Assembly: GCF_051401765.1 (NCBI RefSeq)
Contig: NW_027480493.1
Location: 2,356,001 to 2,420,000 of the forward strand
Length of the DNA: 64,000 bases
Source of the DNA: Calliopsis andreniformis
Lineage: Eukaryota; Arthropoda; Insecta; Hymenoptera; Andrenidae
Reading direction: 5' to 3'
Both the position numbers and the translations under genes were made by a program. Below, in pieces: positions 23,209 through 35,340 of the stretch (the first letter of the stretch is position 1; each line of letters starts with the position of its first letter). The notes beneath the pieces are model-generated. The model was not told the origin of the DNA. It did no database searches and saw only the letters and a list, made by a program, of their open reading frames with translations.

Positions 23209-25717
23209 TGAAGATTGAGTATTGAGGATTGAAGATTGAGGATTGAGGATTGAGGATTGAGGATTGAGGATTGAAGATTGAGTTTTGAGGATTGAAGATT
23301 GAGGATTGAGTATTGGGGATTGAGGATTGAGGATTGAGGATGAGGATTGAGTATTGAAGATTGAGGATTGATGATTGAGGATTGAGGATTGAGGATTGAG
23401 GAATGAAGATTGAATATTGATGATTGAATATTGAGGACTGAGGATTGAGGGTTATGTATGGAGGACGAGGACTGAGGGTTGAATATTGATGTTTGAGGTC
23501 TGATGGTTAAGGATTGAGGATTGAGAATTGAGGATTGAGGATTGAGGATTGAAGATTGAGGATTGGGTATTGAGGATTGAAGAATGAGGATTGAGGATTG
23601 AGGTTTGAGGATTGAGGATTGAGGATTGAGAATTGAAGATTGATGATTGAGGATTGAGGATTGAGTATTGAAGATTGAGGATTGATGATTGAGGATTGAG
23701 GATTGAGGATTGAAGATTGAATATTGATGATTGAGTATTGAGGCCTGAGGGTTGAGGGTTGTTTATTGAGGACGAGGACTGAAGGTTGAATATTGATGTT
23801 TGAGGTCTGAGGGTTAAGGGTTGAGGATTGAGGATTGAGGATTGAGGATTGAGGGTTGAAGATTAAGTATCGAGGATTCAAGATTGAGGATTCAGGATTG
23901 AGTACTGAAGATTGAGGATTGAGGATTGAGGATTGAAGATTGAGAATTGAAGATTGAGTATTGAGGACTGAAGATTGACGATTGAGGATTAAGGATTGAG
24001 GATTGAGGTTTGAGGACTGAAGATTCAGTATTGAGGATTGAAGGTTGAGGGTTGTGGATTGAGGATCTAGGATTGGAGATTGATTATTGAGGATTGAAGA
24101 TTGAGAATTCAGGGTTGACGATTGAGAATTGAGAATTGAGGATGAGGACTGAGGGTTGAGGATTGAGGTTTGAGAAATGAGGATTGAGGATTGAGGATTG
24201 AGGATTGAGGATTGAGGATTGAGGATTCAGTATTGACGATTGAGTATTGATCACTGAGGATTGAGGATTGAGTATTGAGGATTGAAGATTGAATATAGAG
24301 GATTGAAGATTCAGGATTGAGGATTGAGTATTGAGGATGGAGGATGAGGGCTGAGGGCTGAGGATTGAGGTTTGGGTATTGAATCCTGAGAATTCAGGAT
24401 ATTCTATTGAGTATTGAGAATTGTGCATTGATGGTTCAGTATTGAGGATTGAGGATTGGGTATTGAGGATTGAAGAATGAGGGTTGAGGATTGAGGATTG
24501 AGGACTGAGGATTGAGGATTGAAGATTCAGGTTTGGGTACTGAGGATTGAAGAATGAGGATTGAGCATTTAGGATTGAGGATTGAGTATTGAAGATTGAG
24601 TATTGAGGATTGAAGATTGACGATTGAGGATTGGGGATTGAGGATTGAGGATTGAACGTTGAGGACTGAGTGTTGAGGGTTGAGGACTGAGGCTTGAGGA
24701 TTGAGGATTGAGCATTGAGGATTGAAGATTGAGGATTGGGTATTGAGGTTTGAAGAATGAGGATTGAGGATTGAGGATTGAGGATTGAGGATTGAGGATC
24801 TAGGATTGGAGATTGATTACTGAGGATTGAAGATTGGTGATTGAGGATTGAGGATTGAGGATCTAGGACTGGAGATTGATTATTGAGGATGAAGATTGAG
24901 AATTGGGTATTGAGGTTTGAAGAATGAGGATTGAGGATTGAGGATTGAGGATTGAGGATTGAGGATCTAGGATTGGAGATTGAATATTGAGGATTGAAGA
25001 TTGGGGATTGAGGATTGAGGATTGAGTATCTAGGATTGGAGATTGATTATTGAGGATGAAGGTTGAGAATTGAGGAATGAGGATTGAGAATTGAGAATTG
25101 AGGATGAGGACTAAGGGTTGAGGATTGAGGGTTGTGAAATGAGGATTGGGGATTGAGGATTGAGGATTGAGGATTGAGGATTGAGGATTGAGGATTGAGG
25201 ATTGGGTATTGAAGATTGAGTATTGATCACTGAGGATTGAGGATTGAGGATTGAGGTTTGAGGATTGAGGATTGAAGATTGAATGTTGAGGATTGAAAAT
25301 TCAGGATTGAGGATTGGCGATTGAGGATGGAGGATGAGGGCTGAGGGTTGAGGATTGAGGTTTCAGTATTGAATCCCGAGAATTCAGGATATTCTATTGA
25401 GTATCGAGAATTGAGGATTGATGGTTAGTATTGAGGATTGAGGATTGAGGATTGAGTGTTGAAGACTGAGGATTGATGATTGAAGATTGATGATTGGGGA
25501 TTGAGGATTGAGGAATGAGTATTGAAGATTGAGGATTGGTGATTGAGGATTTAGGATTGAGGATTAGGGATTGAGGATTGAGCATTGAGGTTAGAGGACT
25601 GAGTGCTGAGGACTGAGGGTTGAGGTTTGAGGATTGATAATGAGGGCTGAGGGTTGAGGATTGAGGTTTGAGGACTGAGGACTGAGGATTGAGGATTGAG
25701 GATTGAGGATTGAGGAT
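23209..25717 (+). repeat. Block D, copy 2
   Basis: It follows copy 1 at offset 2509 over its whole length with only scattered substitutions, for example GAATGAAGATTG near 23.40 kb and CAAGATTGAGG near 23.88 kb. It carries a gamma anchor at 24398 with a perfect hairpin (24383-24400) and a beta anchor at 25388 with one stem mismatch. No gene is present. Confidence 0.9.
24383..24400. repeat. Inverted repeat of the anchor (representative, perfect form)
   Basis: ATCCTGAGAATTCAGGAT forms a 7-bp stem (ATCCTGA/TCAGGAT) around a GAAT loop, directly followed by ATTCTATTGAG. An EcoRI site (GAATTC) spans the loop and the start of the right arm. With g marking the first base of GATATTC, the stem runs from g-15 to g+2. 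The same TCCTGA form precedes anchors at 21889, 26648, 27494, 29329, 30996, 33047, 36849, 39482, 40387, 41233, 43106, 47640, 48545, 49391, 51264, 56849, 57695, 59568 and 63692. Other beta anchors have CCCGA or similar, with one mismatch. Function is unknown; it is a candidate boundary or recombination site. Confidence 0.85.
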
Positions 25718-26150
25718 TGAAGATTGAGTATTGAGGATTGAAGATTGAGGATTGAGGATTGAGGATTGAGGATTGAGGATTGAAGATTGAGTTTTGAGGA
25801 TTGAAGATTGAGGATTGAGTATTGGGGATTGAGGATTGAGGATTGAGGATGACGATTGAGTATTGAAGATTGAGGATTGATGATTGAGGATTGAGGATTG
25901 AGGATTGAGAATTGAAGATTGAATATTGATGATTGAATATTGAGGACTGAGGATTGAGTGTTATGTATGGAGGACGAGGACTGAGGGTTGAATATTGATG
26001 TTTGAGGTCTGATGGTTAAGGATTGAGGATTGAGAATTGAGGATTGAGGATTGAGGATTGAAGATTGAGGATTGGGTATTGAGGATTGAAGAATGAGGAT
26101 TGAGGATTGAGGTTTGAGGATTGAGGATTGAGGATTGAGAATTGAAGATT
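25718..26150 (+). repeat. Block D, copy 3, truncated
   Basis: The first 430 bp or so of block D repeat again at offset 2509 (GTTATGTATGG at 25960). The match stops near 26150, where GATGATTGAG of copy 2 is replaced by GAGGATTGAG and a different cassette order begins. This is a recombination junction between block D and the alpha-anchor block. Confidence 0.8.
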
Positions 26151-28700
26151 GAGGATTGAGGATTGAAGATTGAGTATTGAGGATTGAAGACTGACGATTG
26201 AGGATTGAGGATTGAGGATTGATCATTGAGGACTGAGGATTGAGGACTGAGGATTGAGGACTGAGAATTGAGAACTGATAATGAGGACTGAGGGTTGAGG
26301 ATTGAGGATAGAGGATTGAGGATTGAGGATTGAGTATTGAAGATTGAGGATTGATGACTGAGTATTGAGGATTGAGGATTGAAAATTGATTATTAAGGAT
26401 TGAAGATTGAGGATTGAGGATTGAGGATTGAGAATTGAGAATTGAGGATGAGGACTGAGGGTTGTGGATTGAGGTTTGAGGAATGAGGATTGAGGATTGA
26501 GGATTGAGTATTGAGGATTGAGGATTGAGGATTGAAAATTGAGTATCGGGGACTCAAGATTGAGGATTGAGGATTGAGGATTGAGGACGGAGGATGAGGG
26601 CTGAGGGTTGAGCATTGAGGTTTGAGTATTGAATCCTGAGAATTCAGGATATTCTATTGAGTGTTGAGAACTGAGGATTGATGGTTGAGTATTGAGGATT
26701 GAAGATTGAGGATTGAGGAATGAGTATTGAAGGTTGAGGATTGATGATTGTGGATTGAGGATTGGGGATTGAGGATTGAGTATTGAGTATTGAAGATTGA
26801 GGATTGATGATTGAGGATTGAGTATTGAGGATTGAGGATTGAGGATTGAGGATTGAGGATTGAGGATTGAAGATTGAGGATTGGGGTCTGAGGAGTGACG
26901 ATTGAGGATTGAGGATTGAGGACTGAGAGTTGAGGATTGATGATTCAAGATTGAGTATTGAGGATTGTAGAATGAGGATTGAGGATTGAGGATTGAGGAT
27001 TGAGGATTGAGGATTGAAGATTTAGTATTGAGGATTGAAGATAGAGGATTGAGTATTGAGGATTGAGGATTGAGGATTGAAGATTGAGGATTGAGTGTTG
27101 AGGATTGTAGAATGAGGATAGAGGATTGAGTATTGAAGATTAAGGATTGATGATTGAGGAATGAGGATTGAGGATTGAGGATTGAGGACTGAGGATTGAG
27201 GATTGAAGATTGATGATTGAGGACTGGGTATTGAGGATTGAAGAATGAGGATTGAGGATTGAGGATGGAGGATTGAGGATTGAGGATTGAGGATTGAGGA
27301 TTGAGGATTGAGTTTTGAAGATTGAGTATTGATGACTGAGGATTGAGGATTGAGGATTGAGGATTGAGGATTGAGGATTGAAAATTGAGTATCGGGGACT
27401 CAAGATTGAGGATTGAGGATTGAGGATTGAGGACGGAGGATGAGGGCTGAGTGTTGAGGATTGAGGTTTGAGTATTGAATCCTGAGAATTCAGGATATTC
27501 TATTGAGTGTTGAGAACTGAGGATTGATGGTTGAGTATTGAGGTTTGAGGAATGAGTATTGAAGGTTGAGGATTGAGGATTGTGGATTGAGGATTGGGGA
27601 TTGAGGATTGAGTATTGAGTATTGAAGATTGAGGATTGATGATTGAGGATTGAGTATTGAGGATTGAGGATTGAGGATTGAGGGTTGTGGATTGAGGATT
27701 GAAGATTGAGGATTCGGGACTGAGGAGTGACGATTGAGGATTGAGGATTGAGAATTGAGGATTGATGATTCAAGATTGAGTATTGAGGATTGTAGAATGA
27801 CGGTTGAGGATTGGGGATTGAGGATTGAGGATTGAGGATTGAAGATTTAGTATTGAGGATTGAAGATTGAGTATTGAGGATTGAAGACTGACGATTGAGT
27901 ATTGAGGATTGAGGACTGAGGATTGAGGATTGAAGATTGAGTATTGAGGATTGAAGGCTAAGGATTGAGGATTGAGGATTGAGGATTGACGATGAGGGCT
28001 GAGGGTTGAGGATTGAGGTTTGAGGACTGAGGACTGAGGTTTGAGGATTGAGAGTTGGGGATTGAGGATTGAGGATTGAAGATTGAGGATTGGGTATTGA
28101 GGATTGAAGAATAAGGGTTGAGGATTGAGGATTGAGGATTGAGGATTGAGGATTGAAGATTCAGGTTTGGGTACTGAGGATTGAAGAATGAGGATTGTGG
28201 ATTGAGGATTGAGGATTGAGGATTGAGGATTGAGTATTGAAGATTGAGTATTGCTGACTGAGGATTGAGGATTGAGGATTGAGGATTAAAGATTGAGGAT
28301 TGAAAATTGAATATCGGGGACTCAAGATTGAGGATTGAGGATTGAGGATTGAGGACGGTGGATGAGGGCTGAGGGTTGAGGATTGAGGTTTGAGTATTGA
28401 ACCCTGAGAATTCAGGATATTCTATTGAGTGTTGAGAACTGAGGATTGATGGTTGAGTATTGAGGATTGAAGATTGAGGATTGAGGAATGAGTATTGAAG
28501 GTTGAGGATTGATGATTGTGGATTGAGGATTGGGGATTGAGGATTGAGTATTGAGTATTGAAGATTGAGGATTGATGATTGAGGATTGAGGATTGAGGAT
28601 TGAGGATTGAGGATTGAGGACTGAGGACTGAGGCTTGAAGATTGAGGATTGGTGATTGAGGAGTGACGATTGAGGATTGAGGATTGAGGATTGAGAGTTG
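26151..28700 (+). repeat. Alpha-anchor cassette cluster
   Basis: Three alpha anchors lie at 26648, 27494 and 28416, spaced 846 and 922 bp. Each is followed by GTGTTGAGAACTGAGG and GATGGTTGAGTATTG. The pair spaced 846 bp is found again at 40387/41233, 48545/49391 and 56849/57695. The part from about 27.93 to 28.7 kb is repeated at 35.39-36.2 kb (offset 7457). No gene is present. Confidence 0.8.
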
Positions 28701-31260
28701 AGGATTGAGGATTGAAGATTCAGCATTGAGGATTGAAGATTGAGGATTGGGTATTGAGGTTTGAAGAATGAGGATTGAGGATTGAGGATTGAGGATTGAG
28801 GATTGAGGATCTAGGATTGGAGATTGATTATTGAGGATTGAAGATTGGGGATTGAGGATTGAGGATTGAGGATCTAGGACTGGAGATTGATTATTGAGGA
28901 TGAAGATTGAGAATTGGGTATTGAGGTTTGAAGAATGAGGATTGAGGATTGAGGATTGAGGATTGAGGATTGAGGATCTAGGATTGGAGATTGAATATTG
29001 AGGATTGAAGATTGGGGATTGAGGATTGCGGATTGAGTATCTAGGATTGGAGATTGATTATTGAGGATGAAGGTTGAGAATTGAGGATTGAGGATTGAGA
29101 ATTGAGAATTGAGGATGAGGACTAAGGGTTGCGGATTGAGGGCTGTGAAATGAGGTTTGGGGATTGAGGATTGAGGACTGAGGATTGAGGATTGAGGATT
29201 GAGGATTGAGTATTGAAGATTGAGTATTGATCACTGAGGATTGAGGATTGAGGATTGGCGATTGAGGATGGAGGATGAGGGCTGAGGGTTGAGGATTGAG
29301 GTTTCAGTATTGAATCCTGAGAATTCAGGATATTCTATTGAGTATCGAGAATTGAGGATTGATGGTTAGTATTGAGGATTGAGGATTGAGGATTGAGTGT
29401 TGAAGATTGAGGATTGATGATTGAAGATTGATGATTGGGGATTGAGGATTGAGGAATGAGTATTGAAGATTGAGGATTGGTGACTGAGGATTTAGGATTG
29501 AGGATTAGGGATTGAGGATTGAGCATTGAGGTTAGAGGACTGAGTGCTGAGGACTGAGGATTGAGGATTGAGGATTGATAATGAGGGCTGAGGGTTGAGG
29601 ATTGAGGTTTGAGGTCTGAGGACTGAGGATTGAGGATTGAGAATTGAGGATTTAGGATTGAGGATTGAAGATTGAGGATTGGGTATTGAGGATTGAAGAA
29701 TGAGGATTGAGGATTGAGGATTGAGGATTGAGGATTGTGGATTGAAGGTTGAGGATTGGGTATTGAGGATTGAAGACTGAGGATTGAGGATTGAGGATTG
29801 AGGATTGAAGATTGAGTATTGAGGATTGAAGATTGAGGATTGAGGATTGAGGATTGAGGATTGAGGCTTGAAGATTGAGTTTTGAGGATTGAAGATTGAG
29901 GATTGAGTATTGGGGATTGAGGATTGAGGACTGAGGATGAGGATTGAGTATTGAAGATTGAGGATTGATGATTGAGGATTGAGGATTGAGGATTGAGGAT
30001 TGAAGATTGAATATTGATGATTGAATATTGAGGACTGAGGATTGAGGGTTATGTATGGAGGACGAGGACTGAGGGTTGAATATTGATGTTTGAGGTCTGA
30101 TGGTTAAGGATTGAGGATTAAGAATTGAGGATTGAGGATTGAGGATTGAAGATTGAGGATTGGGTATTGAGGATTGAAGAATGAGGATTGAGGATTGAGT
30201 TTTGAGGATTGAGGATTGAGGATTGAGAATTGAGGATTGAGGATTGAGGATTGAGGATTGAGTATTGAAGATTGAGGATTGATGATTGAGGATTGAGGAT
30301 TGAGGATTGAAGATTGAATATTGATGATTGAATATTGAGGCCTGAGGATTGAGGGTTGTTTATTGAGGACGAGGACTGAAGGTTGAATATTGATGTTTGA
30401 GGTCTGAGGGTTAAGGATTGAGGATTGAGGATTGAGGATTGAGGATTGAGGGTTGAAGATTAAGTATCGAGGATTCAAGATTGAGGATTCAGGATTGAGT
30501 ACTGAAGATTGAGGATTGAGGATTGAGGATTGAAGATTGAGAATTGAAGATTGAGTATTGAGGACTGAAGATTGACGATTGAGGATTAAGGATTGAGGAT
30601 TGAGGATTGAGGATTGAAGATTCAGTATTGAGGATTGAAGGTTGAGGGTTGTGGATTGAGGATCTAGGATTGGAGACTGATTATTGAGGATTGAAGATTG
30701 AGAATTCAGGGTTGACGATTGAGAATTGAGAACTGAGGATGAGGACTGAGGGTTGAGGATTGAGGTTTTTAGAAATGAGGATTGAGGATTGAGGATTGAG
30801 GATTGAGGATTGAGGATTGAGGATTCAGTATTGACGACTGAGTATTGATCACTGAGGATTGAGGATTGAGTATTGAGGATTGAAGATTGAATATAGAGGA
30901 TTGAAGATTCAGGATTGAGGATTGAGTATTGAGGTTGGAGGGTGAGGACTGAGGGCTGAGGATTGAGGCTTGGGTATTGAATCCTGAGAATTCAGGATAT
31001 TCTATTGAGTATTGAGAATTGTGCATTGATGGTTCAGTATTGAGGATTGAGGATTGGGTATTGAGGATTGAAGAATGAGGGTTGAGGATTGAGGATTGAG
31101 GACTGAGGATTGAGGATTGAAGATTCAGGTTTGGGTACTGAGGATTGAAGAATGAGGATTGAGCATTGAGGATTGAGGATTGAGTATTGAAGATTGAGTA
31201 TTGAGGATTGAAGATTGACGATTGAGGGTTGGGGATTGAGGATTGAGGATTGAACGTTGA
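28700..31260 (+). repeat. Beta and gamma cassettes, source-like for the window end
   Basis: A beta anchor lies at 29329, a GTTATGTATGG word at 30048 and a gamma anchor at 30996. The order resembles block D. The stretch from about 29.9 to 31.3 kb matches 62.6-64.0 kb at offsets of 32690-32696. ATCTAGG words are frequent between 28.8 and 29.1 kb. No gene is present. Confidence 0.8.
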
Positions 31261-31980
31261 GGACTGAGTGTTGAGGGTTGAGTGATGAGAATTGATGTTT
31301 GTGGATAGAGGTTTGAAGATTGCAGTTTGAGTATTGAGTATTGAAAGCTGTGAATTGAGGATATTCTATTGAGGATTGAGGATTGACAATTGATTGTTGA
31401 GGACTGAGGGCCGAAGATTGAGGATTCAGGATTGAGGATTCAGAATTGAGGTTTGAGGACTAAGGATTGAGGATTGAAGATTGAGTATTGAGGATTGGGG
31501 ATTGAGGATTGAAGATTGAGGATTGAGGATTGAGGATGGGGGCTGACGGTTGAGGATTGAGGTTTGAGGACTGAGGACTGAGGATAGAGCATTGAGACAT
31601 GAGGATTGAGGATTGATGATTGAAGATGGAGTATTGGGTATTGAGGATTGAAGAATGAGGATTGAGGATTAAGGTTTGAGGATTGAGGATTGAAGATTGA
31701 GTATTGAGGATTGAAGACTGACGATTGACGATTGAGGATTGATCATTGAGGACTGAGGATTGAGGACTGAGGATTGAGGACTGAGAATTGAGAACTGATA
31801 ATGAGGACTGAGGGTTGAGGATTGAGGATAGAGGATGGAGGATTGAGGATTGAGTATTGAAGATTGAGGATTGATGACTGAGTATTGAGGATTGAGGATT
31901 GAAAATTGATTATTAAGGATTGAAGATTGAGGATTGAGGATTGAGGATTGAGAATTGAGAATTGAGGATGAGGACTGAGG
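31260..31980 (+). repeat. Early-type island H, copy 1
   Basis: Words typical of the first 20 kb return here: GAGTGTTGAGGGTTGAGTG, GATGTTTGTGGATAGAGG and a delta anchor at 31360. GATGGGGGCTGACGG lies at 31535. The same island is found at 55949-56660 (offset 24688; anchor 56048, GATGGGGG at 56223). It is flanked on both sides by late-type cassettes. No gene is present. Confidence 0.78.
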
Positions 31981-33480
31981 GTTGTGGATTGAGGTTTGAG
32001 GAATGAGGATTGAGGATTGAGGATTGAGTATTGAGGATTGAGGTTTGAGTATTGAACCCTGAGAATTCAGGATATTCTATTGAGTGTTGAGAACTGAGGA
32101 TTGATGGTTGAGTATTGAGGATTGAAGATTGAGGATTGAGGAATGAGTATTGAAGGTTGAGGATTGATGATTGTGGATTGAGGATTGGGGATTGAGGATT
32201 GAGTATTGAGTATTGAAGATTGAGGATTGATGATTGAGGATTGAGGATTGAGGATTGAGGATTGAGGATTGAGGACTGAGGATTGAGGCTTGAAGATTGA
32301 GGATTGGTGATTGAGGAGTGACGATTGAGGATTGAGGATTGAGGATTGAGAGTTGAGGATTGAGGATTGAAGATTCAGTATTGAGGATTGAAGATTGAGG
32401 ATTGGGTATTGAGGTTTGAAGAATGAGGATTGAGGATTGAGGATTGAGGATTGAGGATTGAGGATCTAGGATTGGAGATTGATTATTGAGGATTGAAGAT
32501 TGGGGATTGAGGATTGAGGATTGAGGATCTAGGACTGGAGATTGATTATTGAGGATGAAGATTGAGAATTGGGTATTGAGGTTTGAAGAATGAGGATTGA
32601 GGATTGAGGATTGAGGATTGAGGATTGAGGATCTAGGATTGGAGATTGAATATTGAGGATTGAAGATTGGGGATTGAGGATTGAGGATTGAGTATCTAGG
32701 ATTGGAGATTGATTATTGAGGATGAAGGTTGAGAATTGAGGGTTGAGGATTGAGAATTGAGAATTGAGGATGAGGACTAAGGGTTGCGGATTGAGGGCTG
32801 TGAAATGAGGATTGGGGATTGAGGATTGAGGATTGAGGATTGAGGATTGAGGATTGAGGATTGAGTATTGAAGATTGAGTATTGATCACTGAGGATTGAG
32901 GATTGAGGATTGAGGTTTGAGGATTGAGGATTGAAGGTTGAATGTTGAGGATTGAATATTCAGGATTGAGGATTGGCGATTGAGGATGGAGGATGAGGGC
33001 TGAGGGTTGAGGATTGAGGTTTCAGTATTGAATCCTGAGAATTCAGGATATTCTATTGAGTATCGAGAATTGAGGATTGATGGTTAGTATTGAGGATTGA
33101 GGATTGAGGATTGAGTGTTGAAGATTGAGGATTGATGATTGAAGATTGATGATTGGGGATTGAGGATTGAGGAATGAGTATTGAAGATTGAGGATTGGTG
33201 ACTGAGGATTTAGGATTGAGGATTAGGGATTGAGGATTGAGCATTGAGGTTAGAGGACTGAGTGCTGAGGACTGAGGATTGAGGATTGAGGATTGATAAT
33301 GAGGGCTGAGGGTTGAGGATTGAGGTTTGAGGACTGAGGACTGAGGATTGAGGATTGAGAATTGAGGATTTAGGATTGAGGATTGAAGATTGAGGATTGG
33401 GTATTGAGGATTGAAGAATGAGGATTGAGGATTGAGGATTGAGGATTGAGGATTGTGGATTGAAGGTTGAGGATTGGGTA
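31980..33480 (+). repeat. Alpha-beta cassette pair, copy E2
   Basis: An alpha anchor at 32071 and a beta anchor at 33047 lie 976 bp apart. The same pair recurs at 35873/36849 (offset 3802). ATCTAGG words lie between them. The beta anchor is preceded by a perfect ATCCTGA/TCAGGAT hairpin. No gene is present. Confidence 0.8.
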
Positions 33481-35340
33481 TTGAGGATTGAAGACTGAGG
33501 ATTGAGGTTTGAGGACTGAGGACTGAGGATTGTGAATTGATGATTGAGGAATGAGGATTGAGGATTGAGGATTGAGGATTGAGTGTTGAAGATTGAGGAT
33601 TGATGATTGAGGACTGAGGATTGAGGATTGGGGATTGAGGATTGAGGACTGAGGTTTGAGGACTGAGGACTGAGGATTGTGGATTGAGGATTGAGGATAG
33701 AAGATTCTGTATTGAGGATTGAAGATTGGGAATTGAGGATTGAGGATTGAACATTGAGGACTGAGTGTTGAGTGTTGAGTGATGAGAATTGATGTTTGTG
33801 GGTAGAGGTTTGAAGATTGCAGATTGAGCATTGAGTATTGAAAACTTTTAATTGAGGATATTCTATTGAGGATTGAGGATTGACAATAGATTGTTGAGGA
33901 CTGAGGCCCGAAGATTGAGGATTCAGGATTGAGGATTCAGAATTGAGGTTTGAGGACTGAGGATTGAGGATTGAAGACTGAGTATTGCGGATTGAAGATT
34001 GAGGATTGAGAATTGACGATTCAGTATTGAGGATGAGGGCTGAGGGTTGAGGATTGAGGTTTGAGGACTGAGGTCTGAGGATTGAGGATTGAGAATTGAG
34101 AATTGAGGATTGAGAATCGAAGATTGAGGATTGGGTATTGAGGATTGGAGAATGAGAATTGAGGATTGAGGATTGAGGATTGAGTGTTGAGGTTAGAAGA
34201 TTGAGTATTGAGGGTTGAAGACTGACGATTGAGGATTCAGAATTGAGGTTTGAGGACTGAGGATTGAGGATTGAGGATTGAGGATTGAGGATTGAAGACT
34301 GAGGATTGAGGATTGAGGATGAGGGCTGAGGGATGAGGATTGAGGTTTGAGGATTGAAGATTGAGGATTGGGTATTGGGGATTGAAGAATGAGGATTGAG
34401 TATTGTGGATTGAGGATTGAGGATTGAAGAGTGAGTATTGAGGATTGAAGGCTGACGAATGAGGACTGAGGACTGAGGATTGAGGATTGAGGTTTGAGGA
34501 TTGAAGATTGGGGATTGAGTATTGAGGATTGAAGATTGAGGATTGAGGACTGAGGATTGAGGATTGAGGATTGAGGATTGAAGATTGAGGATTGAGTATT
34601 GAGGATTGAAGATTGAGGGTTGAGGATTGAGGTTTGAGGGCTGAGGACTGAGGATTGAGGATTGAGAATTGAGGATTGAGGATTGAGGATTGAAGATTGA
34701 GGATTGGGTATTGAGGATTGAAGAATGAGGATTGAGGATTGAGGATTGAGGATTGAGGAATGAAAATTGAGGGTTGAGGGTTGAGGATTGAGGTTTGAAG
34801 AATGAGTATTGACGATTGAAGATTTAGGATTGAGGATTGAGTATTAAGGACTGAATATTGACGATTGAGGATTGAGTATTGAGGATTGAAAATTGAGTAT
34901 TGAGGATTGAAGATTGAGGATTGAGGATTGATCATTGAGGACTGAGGATTGAGGACTGAGGATTGAGGATTGAGAATTGAGAACTGATAATGAGGACTGA
35001 GGGTTGAGGATTGAGGATAGAGGATTGAGGATTGAGGATTGAGTATTGAAGATTGAGGATTGATGACTGAGTATTGAGGATTGAGGATTGAAAATTAATT
35101 ATTAAGGATTGAAGATTGAGGATTGAGGATTGAGGATTGAGAATTGAGAATTGTGGATGAGGACTGAGGGTTGTGGATTGAGGTTTGAGGAATGAGGATT
35201 GAGGATTGAGGATTGAGGATTGAGGATTGAGGATCTAGGATTGGAGATTGAATATTGAGGATTGAAGATTGGGGATTGAGGATTGAGGATTGAGTATCTA
35301 GGATTGGAGATTGATTATTGAGGATGAAGGTTGAGAATTG
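33480..35340 (+). repeat. Second early-type island
   Basis: A delta anchor lies at 33857, followed by CAATAGATTGTTG (the dyad with one mismatch) and a CCGAAGATTG word. The rest resembles block B and C cassettes, with a TGATCATTGAGG cassette near 34.93 kb. Late-type ATCTAGG sequence resumes at about 35.23 kb. No gene is present. Confidence 0.72.

Noticed and set aside
24383..24400. Terminal inverted repeat of a transposon, or a rho-independent terminator
   Set aside because: No transposase gene and no target-site duplication; the hairpin is not followed by a T-run and no transcription unit lies upstream.
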